Shown piece after piece: positions 1 through 7,841 of a DNA stretch of 44,324 nucleotides. The stretch is from an uncultured Cytophagales bacterium (lineage in GTDB: Bacteria; Bacteroidota; Bacteroidia; Cytophagales; Amoebophilaceae). The DNA is taken from assembly GCA_946409305.1 (NCBI GenBank), contig CAMJVU010000007.1, positions 1 through 44,324 of the forward strand, in the 5' to 3' direction. A program made the position numbers and the translations under genes. The notes under the pieces were generated by a model. It was not told the origin of the DNA. It ran no database searches and worked only from the letters and a program-made list of their open reading frames with translations. Position 1 is the first letter of the stretch; every line of letters begins with the position of its first letter.

Positions 1-235
1 AGTTCGGATTGAGGTCTGCAACTCGACCTCATGAAGTTGGAATCGCTAGTAATCGTAAATCAGCAATGTTACGGTGAATACGTTCTCGGATCTTGTACAC
101 ACCGCCCATCAAGCTACGAAAGTTGGTGAGATTTGAAGATGGTGGTTTTTACCATTGTTTAGAGTTGAGCTAATGATTGGAGTTAAGTTGTAACAAGGTA
201 GTTGTACCGGAAGGTGTGGCTGGAATAATTCATTT
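1..235 (+). rRNA. rrs: 16S rRNA, 3' end (partial)
   Basis: The stretch carries the universal 3' landmarks of small-subunit rRNA: GAAGTTGGAATCGCTAGTAA at 36, TTGTACACACCGCCC near 95, and GTAACAAGGTAG...ACCGGAAGGTGTGGCTGGAA at about 190-225 (helix 45). The 5' part lies outside the window. After GGCTGGAA at 218-225 the sequence runs TAATTCATTTAAG instead of the usual CACCTCCTTT, so the anti-Shine-Dalgarno core is absent. No 23S rRNA follows; a tmRNA gene begins about 65 bases downstream. The exact 3' end is an estimate. Confidence 0.95.
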
Positions 236-301
236 AAGAAATTTGTACATACGGAGCGGTTGTTCACACACTTTTTTTTATTTTTTTTATTTTTATCTTA
301 T

Positions 302-725
302 GGGGTTGTTATGGTTTGACAGGGATGTATATGTGTCGATAGGCATGTAGGTGTTGGAATATTACCTTAACAAATTTTCAAAAGAATAAATGGCAAGTCT
401 TATGACTTAAAACCTAAAGATGAGGATAATATCTCTGATTTAGTGAAGGCTGCTTTCGATAAATTAGTTGGAAGAGTCGCATTGGTTGCTTAATGTTTTT
501 AAGAACCTAATCTTGGTATTGTTTTTTTGTCGTTTTATAATATCAAGTTTTATATAAAACGATATAAAGCTTAATTGACTACATAGGTTTTGCTGATTTT
601 ATTATGTATTGGGTGCATTTCATTGGTGTTTTGTTTCAATTTGTGCCTGAAATGATAACAAGACTAAACATGTAGAATGTTAATACATACATCTCTGGAC
701 GAGGGTTCGAATCCCTCCAATTCCA
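302..725 (+). ncRNA. ssrA: One-piece tmRNA (trans-translation RNA)
   Basis: It rescues stalled ribosomes by acting first as tRNA-Ala and then as mRNA. The 5' end GGGGTTGTTATGGTTTGACA is the conserved tmRNA start. The 3' end has a T arm (GAGGG-TTCGAAT-CCCTC) and CAATTCC, which pairs with GGGGTTG to form the acceptor stem, followed by discriminator A725; CCA is not encoded. The likely tag frame starts at GGC (392) after AAAGAATAAAT, begins GKSYDLKP, ends GRVALVA and stops at TAA 491-493: 33 residues, very long for a tag. The alternative GCA resume codon at 393 gives only ASLMT before a stop. The uninterrupted layout differs from the two-piece tmRNA of alphaproteobacteria. Confidence 0.9.
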
Positions 726-726
726 C

Positions 727-1449
727 ATGTTGTGGCGCTATAAATTATTAAGTCTGTTGTGTATTTTTTTCGTATCGTTGGACGCGAATGGACAACAGTT
801 TTTTAAAAGAAAAAAGAAGAAAAGGTCTCTTTTTTCGTCCATGTATGCTTTCGATAGGAAACATGCTGTGACGGCGTTGGTGAACGATACAGTTCTTAGT
901 GTGGGATATCTGAATACCAATGGAAACAGTTGTTTGGGCGGATTTTTAGGATTGGGAATATTTGGTTATATGTCGCCTTTTTTTTTGAATATAAAAAATA
1001 GGTTGAGAATGTCTATTGGTACTTATCTACCTTTATATGTGCATTCAAAATACGATGGCAATTTTTCTTTAGATCATATTAATTTTGACTTATTAATCAA
1101 TTTTAGGTTTATGACAAGTTGTTCTAGACGTCCCGATAGCATTTGGTGGGGGAAAAATAGAGAGTTATTAAAATCTGTAGTCTTATCATTAGGACCTACT
1201 GTTTTCTACGCTAATGTTTTTGGAGATTTATATTATCTCAATGGTTTTAGTGTTGCGTGTGTGCGGAAATATGACAATTGTTGTAAGAATGAAAAGGGTG
1301 TAATAAAAAATGTAATGTCTGATATTAGTGTTGGAATTTTTTTATATTATTATTGGGACCCTTATAATAGTTTTTATATAGGTATCTTCGTTAATAATGG
1401 GGCTTATGGCTTATTCGGGAAGAGTGGAAGAAAAAATAAACGATGTTAA
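727..1449 (+). CDS. Secreted, probably beta-barrel surface protein (family A, copy 1)
   Basis: The 240-residue product is not assigned to a named family. Residues 1-22 (MLWRYKLLSLLCIFFVSLDA) form a signal peptide, which fixes the start at ATG 727. That ATG overlaps the base after the tmRNA 3' end, so processing of the tmRNA would leave an essentially leaderless message. The body alternates aromatic and polar residues and contains FGYMSPFF, a LxxRFMT-like segment, a SLGP stretch and a WDPYNSFYIGIFVN strand, all matched in the next gene. This suggests an outer-membrane barrel. A run of basic residues (KRKKKKR) follows the signal peptide. It overlaps its downstream paralogue by 53 bases. Confidence 0.6.
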   Translation: MLWRYKLLSLLCIFFVSLDANGQQFFKRKKKKRSLFSSMYAFDRKHAVTALVNDTVLSVGYLNTNGNSCLGGFLGLGIFGYMSPFFLNIKNRLRMSIGTYLPLYVHSKYDGNFSLDHINFDLLINFRFMTSCSRRPDSIWWGKNRELLKSVVLSLGPTVFYANVFGDLYYLNGFSVACVRKYDNCCKNEKGVIKNVMSDISVGIFLYYYWDPYNSFYIGIFVNNGAYGLFGKSGRKNKRC

Positions 1450-2170
1450 AAAACTGTTAGTTTATTTTTTTTTACTGATTGGATTTGTACATTTTTTTGC
1501 AGAAAAAAGTGAAAAAACTAAGGTGTTTTTAGCCAATAAACATTCTGTAACACTCTTATTTCAGAGTGGTGTTTTGAAGCTGGGATATTCGAGTGTTAAC
1601 TCTCGGCGTAATTTTTACTTAGATTCTTGCTTATGTTTTTTTGGTTATATGTCTCCTTTCTTTAATTTAAAATTTCTGCATTGTAAGGTATCTATGGGTA
1701 CCGATTTGTTATCGGCGGGGGGTAATTGTCGTTTTGGTCAAAATTCGATATATTCAGATTGCTGTTTTCTCCCCCAAATAAATTTTTATCTCACTCCTCA
1801 ATTAAAATTAAGATTTATGACAAATTGTTTTGATTGTTATTCTGAAAAAATAACGAAGAAAGGTGTAAAAGTTAGAAAATTGCAAGAGGCAAGGTTTGTA
1901 ATCATATCATTGGGTGTTAACGTTATTAATTTAAGTACTGTTATCGATGGACGTTCTGAACCTATTTTTAGTTGGTTGTCTGGTTTTAATGTTATGTGTG
2001 TCCGAGAGTGGGCTGCATGTGGCAATGTGAAAAGAGGATCGGTTGAGTTAGAAAAAATGGATGTTATTGGTTGCGGATTTTTTTTTAGTTACGACTGGAA
2101 GCCTGTGCAATCTTTTTCTCTCGGAATAACTATCGATACATCGATTGAGCGGTTGTTTGGAAAAAAATGA
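1397..2170 (+). CDS. Secreted, probably beta-barrel surface protein (family A, copy 2)
   Basis: This is a paralogue of the gene just upstream. Shared segments are ANKHSVTLLFQ / DRKHAVTALVN, FGYMSPFF, LRFMTNC / FRFMTSC, GFNVMCVRE / GFSVACVRK and a terminal FGK. The signal-peptide-like core VKKLLVYFFLLIGFVHFFA sits about 17 residues in from ATG 1397. The start could therefore be ATG 1397, ATG 1406 or GTG 1421; no SD motif decides it. The upstream copy is complete, so the 53-base overlap looks like a tandem duplication with displaced start rather than a frameshift. Function is unknown; export to the outer membrane is inferred. Confidence 0.55.
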   Translation: MGLMAYSGRVEEKINDVKKLLVYFFLLIGFVHFFAEKSEKTKVFLANKHSVTLLFQSGVLKLGYSSVNSRRNFYLDSCLCFFGYMSPFFNLKFLHCKVSMGTDLLSAGGNCRFGQNSIYSDCCFLPQINFYLTPQLKLRFMTNCFDCYSEKITKKGVKVRKLQEARFVIISLGVNVINLSTVIDGRSEPIFSWLSGFNVMCVREWAACGNVKRGSVELEKMDVIGCGFFFSYDWKPVQSFSLGITIDTSIERLFGKK

Positions 2171-2249
2171 GAATCAATTGAATATACCAACAAAACATGA
2201 ATTACCTAAATAATGTCTAATTCACGGTCACTAATTACGAAAGAAAACA

Positions 2250-2335
2250 CAGAGAGAGATTCGAACTCTCGATACGCTTTAAACACGTATGACGGTTTAG
2301 CAGCCGTTATTTCAATTTTGACCATCACTTTAAAC
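2250..2335 (-). pseudogene. Decayed tRNA-Ser copy
   Basis: Bases 2250-2301 are almost identical to the 3' half of the intact tRNA-Ser at 2432-2521 (T arm, variable arm, anticodon arm). The D arm and acceptor 5' strand have diverged beyond folding. The flanks also match those of the intact gene, including a remnant of the 3' end of rplT on the right, so this is the decaying half of a segmental duplication. Confidence 0.75.
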
Positions 2336-2431
2336 TTTATTAAATCCAATTTTTAAGATAATTAGACGCAATAGAAGCACGAATCAATCAAACAACACTC
2401 AATTCACTACTGCCAACTACGAAAAAAGATG

Positions 2432-2521
2432 CGGAGAGAGAGAGATTCGAACTCTCGATACGCTTTAAACACGTATGACGGTTTAGCAAACCGTTGCCTT
2501 CAGCCTCTCGGCCATCGCTCC
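2432..2521 (-). tRNA. tRNA-Ser(GCU)
   Basis: A class II tRNA of 90 nt. On the minus strand it begins GGAGCGATGGCCGAGAGG, has anticodon loop TTGCTAA (anticodon GCU), a long variable arm and a T arm GAGAG-TTCGAAT-CTCTC. The acceptor stem has one C-U mismatch at pair 5-68. The discriminator is G and CCA is not encoded. It lies directly downstream of rplT. Confidence 0.9.
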
Positions 2522-2543
2522 AAACCTTATTAAAATACAAAAC

Positions 2544-2888
2544 TTAAACGCACTTAGACACAATCTTAGAGAAAGCATTAGCGTCATTGTTCGCCATATG
2601 AGACAATACTTTCCTGTTAATTTCAATATTGTTCGCTTTCAAACCTTTAATGAACTTAGAATAACTTAAATTGTGCAATCTGCACGCAGCATTTATTCTT
2701 TGTATCCACAAACTTCTATAAGATCTCTTCTTTACTCTTCTATCCCTATATGCGTAACATAATGCTTTTTCGTAAGCATTTTTGGCAACAGTCCACACAT
2801 TTTTTCTACGTCCCCAATATCCTTTGGTCTCCCTTAATATACGCTTTCTTCTGGCTCTAGAAGCTACAGAATTCACAGAACGAGGCAT
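2544..2888 (-). CDS. rplT: Ribosomal protein bL20
   Basis: The 114-residue product binds 23S rRNA early in 50S assembly. It begins [18 protein letters not shown] and has the [17 protein letters not shown] motif, the [20 protein letters not shown] helix and the [19 protein letters not shown] segment, all diagnostic. The start is taken at 2888 because a longer frame runs backward through the tRNA. Its 5' end is 20 bases after the initiator tRNA 3' end, and no SD motif precedes it. The usual partners infC and rpmI are not adjacent, so this ribosomal gene stands alone between two tRNAs. Confidence 0.95.
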   Translation of the reverse strand: MPRSVNSVASRARRKRILRETKGYWGRRKNVWTVAKNAYEKALCYAYRDRRVKKRSYRSLWIQRINAACRLHNLSYSKFIKGLKANNIEINRKVLSHMANNDANAFSKIVSKCV

Positions 2889-2908
2889 ACTTATTTCTAC
2901 AAATAAAG

Positions 2909-2980
2909 TAGCGGGAGCTTGACTCGAACAAACGACCTCCTGGTTATGGGCCAGGCGAGCTACCACTGCTCCACCCCGCT
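2909..2980 (-). tRNA. Initiator tRNA-Met(CAU)
   Basis: Minus-strand sequence AGCGGGGTGGAGCAGTGGTA opens the molecule; the anticodon loop is CCCATAA. The A11-U24 pair in the D stem (GAGC/GCTC) marks it as an initiator. It departs from bacterial norm in two places: position 1-72 is a paired A-U rather than a mismatch, and the anticodon stem has U29-A41 in place of one of the three G-C pairs. CCA is not encoded. Confidence 0.85.
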
Positions 2981-3167
2981 ATATTTCTATTATACATTAA
3001 TTACTCCTTTTATGGTTGTATTTTAAACTGTGATACAGTTTAATCAAGATTATTAATTATTTGATTACTATTTGCAAGAGTATTTAACGATTTGATCTCT
3101 ATTATTTGCTAGAATGTTCAAAATTGTTAATACTTGTGTTTCCTTTAACATTGTTTTATATTGACTT

Positions 3168-4079
3168 ATGCGTATAAGTGAGCGTGTTTTTGTGTTTGCG
3201 GGTGTTACAATGCTTTGTGTTTGTTGCCCTGAGAAGTTTTTGACTACAGGGAATGGAGGCAATAAGCATGAAGAAGTAATGGATGGTAATTCAGAAAGTA
3301 CAGGAATTGTCGGGCGAGTTGGTGGTAATAGGTTAGATGGCGATAATTATTTAGAAAAATATAATGATTTAACGATAGATAAACAGTTAAACAGATATAA
3401 TGGACAAAAAATAAGTGATATTATATCTATAAACAAAGTTGGTATTAATGATCATGGTGGTAGGTCTATAGACGATTATGATTTGATTAAAAGTGATAGT
3501 GAATGTATAGTAAATGCTGCTTCTGAAGAGTATAATGGAGGTGGGGGTATTGATGAAGTTATACACGATAATTTTAGTTTTGATTGTAAAAAACGGCGAG
3601 ATGAACTGGAAATAGATAAGGATTTTGAACGATACTATGAGAATATAGGTAAGGCTGAGTTTGGTGGTTATGTTGGCTCAGCAATAATAACCGAATGTAC
3701 GATTAAGAAAAGTGCTGTGAGTAAGACAATAAAATATATAATCCATACAATTGCTCCCGATTTATCCATGTATGGGAAGTCGAATCCAATTGAAGAGGCT
3801 AAATTTTGTGATTGTTTCTATAATTGCTTTCGATTGGCATCCAAAAATAAAATTAAGAGTATTTGTTTCTCTGGAGTTGGTGTCGGGAATTTTAATTGGA
3901 CATTTGAACAATTCTATAAGGCTTTGTTAGTTGGATATTTTAGGTGGAAAAATGAAAATCCTGGATATGCTCTCGATATTGGTGTCGCCGTGTACAAACC
4001 AAATGATAGAAATAGTAAAGCACCAAATACGAAAGAGTGTGTCGAACTTGGATTAGGTATTCTCAGAAAATATTTGTAG
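3168..4079 (+). CDS. Secreted macrodomain lipoprotein (ADP-ribose binding fold)
   Basis: The N-terminus (MRISERVFVFAGVTMLCVCC) is a lipoprotein-type signal with Cys 19/20. A linker of about 80 residues follows. From residue 105 there is a macrodomain: SECIVNAASEEYNGGGGIDE at 111-130 matches the VNAAN-x-GGGGVDxAIH loop, followed by VIH, then GSAIITECTIKK, KYIIHTIAPD and SICFSGVGVGNFNW. The second Asn of VNAAN is Ser, while the NAA Asn, the Asp and the His are kept. Macrodomains bind or remove ADP-ribose, and most bacterial ones are cytosolic, so an exported one suggests action on the host or at the cell surface. That role is inferred. The gene stands alone between intergenic stretches of nearly 190 bases. 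Confidence 0.7.
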   Translation: MRISERVFVFAGVTMLCVCCPEKFLTTGNGGNKHEEVMDGNSESTGIVGRVGGNRLDGDNYLEKYNDLTIDKQLNRYNGQKISDIISINKVGINDHGGRSIDDYDLIKSDSECIVNAASEEYNGGGGIDEVIHDNFSFDCKKRRDELEIDKDFERYYENIGKAEFGGYVGSAIITECTIKKSAVSKTIKYIIHTIAPDLSMYGKSNPIEEAKFCDCFYNCFRLASKNKIKSICFSGVGVGNFNWTFEQFYKALLVGYFRWKNENPGYALDIGVAVYKPNDRNSKAPNTKECVELGLGILRKYL

Positions 4080-4090
4080 TAATGATTTAA

Positions 4091-4249
4091 TTAGAATACT
4101 GTCCGGCAAGGAGAAGTCTGTATCTCGGCAATTTTGTTGGTTTTAGAACAACAATTGATCCCGATAAGAGCTCAATAAATTGCCATTCTGCTAATCTCAT
4201 TCAATATTTATACCGTCTTAAAGATTTATCACCTATGAATTTGTCATAA
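4091..4249 (+). pseudogene. Possible remnant of a sulfatase-modifying-factor (FGE/GldJ-K-like) domain
   Basis: A stop-to-stop frame of 52 codons with no start reads LEYCPARRSLYLGNFVGFRT at its beginning, then TIDPDKSS. The R-S...N-x-VGFR pattern resembles the C-terminal signature of formylglycine-generating-enzyme-like domains, which in Bacteroidota include the gliding/secretion proteins GldJ and GldK. Nothing upstream continues the domain. The match is short and could be chance. Confidence 0.3.
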
Positions 4250-4268
4250 TCGGAGACTATATACAAAT

Positions 4269-5108
4269 ATGGGAAGGTTTAATAGGAATATGAATAGTTA
4301 CATGTTCAACAAGATAAGAACGATGGCGGTAGCGTGCGGTATTGCAATAGTTAGTGGAAATATTTGTGGGATTTGTGATAAAAGTGATACTCCTCCGCTA
4401 AATTCAGGAGGAGGTGCTCAGCCAGTGGCAAATCATGATGATTGTGTGGGTAAAGACGTTGTTAATGGTTGGAAGATCCATGGGCATGCTATTTGCGATG
4501 GTGGTAGACTAAAAGAAAATTTGAATGATGTTTTTGTACTAAAAACTGATCATGATAAGGCTATTGAAGGTTGTGTTCAAATAACCTCATTAAAAAGCAA
4601 ATACAAGATTGATAATAGAGAAATTTTTGACGAGGATGGTAAGTTGGTGAGTGATTTGCATTTAAGTGATGGGGTGGTAAATCATGATGATTGTGTGGGT
4701 AAAAACGTTGTTAATGGTTGGAAGATCTGTGATCAGATTATCTGTGAGGATGGTAAACTAAAAGAAAATTTGAATAATGTTTTTGTACTAAAAACTAATC
4801 ATGATAATGACATTAAGAATGCTGCTAAGGATGGCGCAGAGCGAGCACTTAAAAAGTATGATAAGACTAGTGAATTTAAGAAAGGTGATAAACTTTTCAT
4901 TAAATGTAGTTGTGGAATGACTACTTATTACGCATGTGTACAAGTAGGAGATAGTAACGGCATTGGTAAAATAACTTTAGAAACGTTGAAAGCTAAGAAA
5001 GTCAAGTCAAATAGTGATGGGGATTTTATTTTCTTAAGTTTCAACGTGGGTAGTTTAAAAGAGAAAGACATTGATATTGAGGTTTTGTTCGCAGAACGAA
5101 AATCTTAG
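4269..5108 (+). CDS. Secreted protein with a duplicated Cys-containing module
   Basis: The family is not recognised. The 279-residue protein has an N-terminal export signal (MFNKIRTMAVACGIAIVSGN, beginning at Met12) with cysteines at its end, so ATG 4302 is an alternative start. Two copies of a unit of about 45 residues follow, each reading NHDDCVGKxVVNGWKI...LKENLNxVFVLKTxHD, at roughly 56-100 and 138-182. The C-terminal 80 residues (KGDKLFIKCSCGMTTYYACV onward) are predicted beta-rich and differ from the repeats. No SD motif precedes the start. Surface or secreted location is inferred. Confidence 0.55.
   Translation: MGRFNRNMNSYMFNKIRTMAVACGIAIVSGNICGICDKSDTPPLNSGGGAQPVANHDDCVGKDVVNGWKIHGHAICDGGRLKENLNDVFVLKTDHDKAIEGCVQITSLKSKYKIDNREIFDEDGKLVSDLHLSDGVVNHDDCVGKNVVNGWKICDQIICEDGKLKENLNNVFVLKTNHDNDIKNAAKDGAERALKKYDKTSEFKKGDKLFIKCSCGMTTYYACVQVGDSNGIGKITLETLKAKKVKSNSDGDFIFLSFNVGSLKEKDIDIEVLFAERKS
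4428..4805 (+). repeat. Intragenic direct repeat of about 130 bp
   Basis: Bases 4428-4557 and 4676-4805 are two close copies that encode the NHDDCVGK...LKTxHD module, 248 bases apart. The high nucleotide similarity indicates a recent internal duplication that could recombine. Confidence 0.8.
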
Positions 5109-5260
5109 TTTTTTCCTTTTAATACATACTTTTTTTGTTTTTGTCTCGTCGTTTTTTTGTCGGATTGTAGTTGGACGTGTGGTTGAGGTAGCGTATTGAT
5201 TTGATTTTCTATTCTGGTCTACTCGTGGGAACAAATTAACTATAATGGTAATGTATTATC

Positions 5261-7669
5261 ATGGGTGGTTCACAAAACGGTATGTCTAATGTTAAATTGT
5301 CATTCGGAATAGGAGTATCATTTTTTTCTGTTTTTTTGTTCATTTCACTAATATCGTACGTAATACATTGTGATGAGGACCAAATTGTGATAGAGTCATT
5401 ACGTACTACTGGTGTGATGTACTCTGATAATGTAAAAAACGTATGTGGAATTATTGGAGCAAAAATATCTTACTTCTTGATGTACAAATGCATTGGAATA
5501 TCGTCATTGATAATTGTTTTTGCACTATTGTTATTGGGATTGAGAATAATGAATGGAGGCAGGTTGGGTAGCATCAATGTAATGAAGACAATATCTCTGT
5601 CTTTGCTATTAACATTTATCGTGAATATTGTTATTGGTTATTTGTGTATAAAATTAAATTTTTTGCAAAACACTAAGATGATGTTTGTTGCTGGGGTAAT
5701 GACAATCACGATTGGTACTCTGTGCGATAAGCTATTCGGTTACGGGACAGTGTTATTAGAGGTGGTTTTGATATCGATATTTTACATATTTACAATACGT
5801 CGTAATATATTTTCGATTATTTGGTTAAAAGCAAAATCTGTGTTATCAGTGTTTGACATTAGAAGGTTTTTTAGATTTAGGTTACGAAAGAAGAAGAATA
5901 TCATTAATAATCGTCCCTTTGAAAATGATGATAGGTATAATAGTGAAACGGTGGAGAAATATCAAGATAGTAAAAAACAATTAGACAACAGTGGCAATAA
6001 AGATTTTGAGTTATCCTATGAGGATCGTGAAATTAATAATGATGATAATATAAAGCCGGAGGTTTTATTAAAGTATAGTGGTGAATCAACTACTGGGTTA
6101 GTACATACCGACACTCAAGTATCAAATCTTGAACAATACAGGTATCCTCATGTTGGGTTATTGATCGATTACCATGATAATAGTAAAGGTGTATCTAAGG
6201 AAGAACTCAAAAGTAACGAAGCAAAGATAATATCAACTCTTAATGATTTTAGAATAGGGATATCGTCGATTAATGCCACAATTGGTCCAACAGTGACTTT
6301 GTACGAAATAGTTCCACAAGCCGGGATTAAGATATCACGTATAAAAAATTTAGAGAATGATATAGCTTTGAGTTTATCTGCGTTGGGGATTAGAATTATA
6401 GCACCTATGCCCGGTCGTGGAACTATAGGAATAGAGGTTCCAAATAAACATAGATCAATGGTTTCTTTCAAGGAAATGTTGGAGTCTAATAAGTTTAGTA
6501 ATTCCAAGATGGAACTTCCGATAATTCTTGGCAAAGGAGTATCTCACGACGCTTATGTTGTTGATCTTACAAAAATGCCACATATGCTCATAGCTGGAGC
6601 TACAGGACAGGGAAAATCAGTAGGACTCAATACAATGTTGATGTCACTAATATTTAAAAAACATCCATCGCAACTTAAGTTAGTACTCATAGATCCTAAA
6701 AAAGTAGAGTTATCATTGTACAGTTGTTTACAAAATCATTTTTTGGCAAGATTGTCTAATTCAAAAGAATCTATAATAACGGAAACAAGGAAGGTCATAG
6801 ATGTTTTGAGTTCGTTGTGTGCGGAGATGGATCACAGATATGATCTTCTCAAAATGGCAGGAATAAGAAATATCAAAGAGTACAATGAGTTAATATTGAA
6901 AGGGGATCTATCAGAAGAAGAAGGGCATCACTATCTTCCATATATCGTTTTAGTTATCGACGAGTTTGCTGATTTAATGATGACTGCCGGTAAGGAAGTC
7001 GAAATGCCGATAGCTAGACTGGCTCAATTGGCAAGAGCTATAGGTATTCATCTGATCTTAGCGACACAAAGGCCTTCTGTTAATGTTATAACTGGTATTA
7101 TAAAAGCAAATTTTCCTGTACGAATATCTTTTAGAGTAACTTCTAAAATAGATTCAAGAACTATTTTAGATGCCAGTGGAGCGGAACAATTGATAGGTCA
7201 AGGTGATATGTTGGTATCTATAAATTCAGAGATAATACGATTGCAATGTCCTTTCTTGAGTACTAGTGAAATTAACAAGGTGTGTGAGTTTATAGGAGAA
7301 CAATCTGGATATGATTCATCATTTTCTCTTCCTAAACCTGAATCTAGGGGGGATAACGACAGTGATAATGGTTATGAATGCAATGATTGCGATAGTTACA
7401 ATAGTTACGATAGTAGTGAAAGAGATCCACTATTTGAGGAAGCTGCAAGGATGATTGTAATACAACAACAAGGTAGTACTTCATATCTTCAAAGAAGATT
7501 AAAATTAGGATACAATAGAGCTGGAAGGCTTATGGACCAACTAGAGCGGGTAGGTATTGTCGGTCCTTTTGATGGAAAGAATAGACCTGTATTAATTAGT
7601 ACGGAGGATGAACTCCAAAAAATATTAAATAGTAAAGTGATACTTGTTTTATTAGTTATTGTGTTCTAA
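5261..7669 (+). CDS. ftsK: DNA translocase FtsK
   Basis: The 802-residue protein pumps chromosomal DNA through the closing septum and supports dimer resolution. The first 180 residues hold four or five membrane segments. A charged, Asn/Asp-rich linker spans about 200-290. The motor follows: Walker A GATGQGKS near 446-453, Walker B VLVIDEFADLM near 563-573, and the ATQRPSVNVITGIIKANFP segment. The gamma DNA-reading winged helix (DPLFEEAARMIVIQQQGSTS ... NRAGRLMDQLERVGIVGP) occupies about 725-785. Length is normal for Bacteroidota. A second acidic Asn/Asp-rich linker precedes gamma. The last 15 residues are hydrophobic and unusual. Confidence 0.95.
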   Translation: MGGSQNGMSNVKLSFGIGVSFFSVFLFISLISYVIHCDEDQIVIESLRTTGVMYSDNVKNVCGIIGAKISYFLMYKCIGISSLIIVFALLLLGLRIMNGGRLGSINVMKTISLSLLLTFIVNIVIGYLCIKLNFLQNTKMMFVAGVMTITIGTLCDKLFGYGTVLLEVVLISIFYIFTIRRNIFSIIWLKAKSVLSVFDIRRFFRFRLRKKKNIINNRPFENDDRYNSETVEKYQDSKKQLDNSGNKDFELSYEDREINNDDNIKPEVLLKYSGESTTGLVHTDTQVSNLEQYRYPHVGLLIDYHDNSKGVSKEELKSNEAKIISTLNDFRIGISSINATIGPTVTLYEIVPQAGIKISRIKNLENDIALSLSALGIRIIAPMPGRGTIGIEVPNKHRSMVSFKEMLESNKFSNSKMELPIILGKGVSHDAYVVDLTKMPHMLIAGATGQGKSVGLNTMLMSLIFKKHPSQLKLVLIDPKKVELSLYSCLQNHFLARLSNSKESIITETRKVIDVLSSLCAEMDHRYDLLKMAGIRNIKEYNELILKGDLSEEEGHHYLPYIVLVIDEFADLMMTAGKEVEMPIARLAQLARAIGIHLILATQRPSVNVITGIIKANFPVRISFRVTSKIDSRTILDASGAEQLIGQGDMLVSINSEIIRLQCPFLSTSEINKVCEFIGEQSGYDSSFSLPKPESRGDNDSDNGYECNDCDSYNSYDSSERDPLFEEAARMIVIQQQGSTSYLQRRLKLGYNRAGRLMDQLERVGIVGPFDGKNRPVLISTEDELQKILNSKVILVLLVIVF

Positions 7670-7841
7670 GAAGTTAGTATTGTGGCCAGATTCTTATTAA
7701 TGTTTTTTTTAGTACAAGGTTTTGTTGATACGCTGTTGATGAATTAGATGGGTTACAGTTAAGTATAATCACGAGTAATATTTGATAATAATAGATAAAA
7801 TTTTTAGATAGTTTTTTGTAAATATGTGCTATATATAACGT

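Noticed and set aside
1-725. Rickettsiales origin, suggested by the AT-rich DNA, split rRNA genes and intracellular-type transporters
   Set aside because: The tmRNA is one-piece, ProRS is type 3, PheS has the Bacteroidota Cys insert, and the DHH-FKBP-ndk neighbourhood is Bacteroidota-like.
2889-2966. N-terminal extension of bL20
   Set aside because: It overlaps the initiator tRNA; the conserved MPRS start is at 2888.
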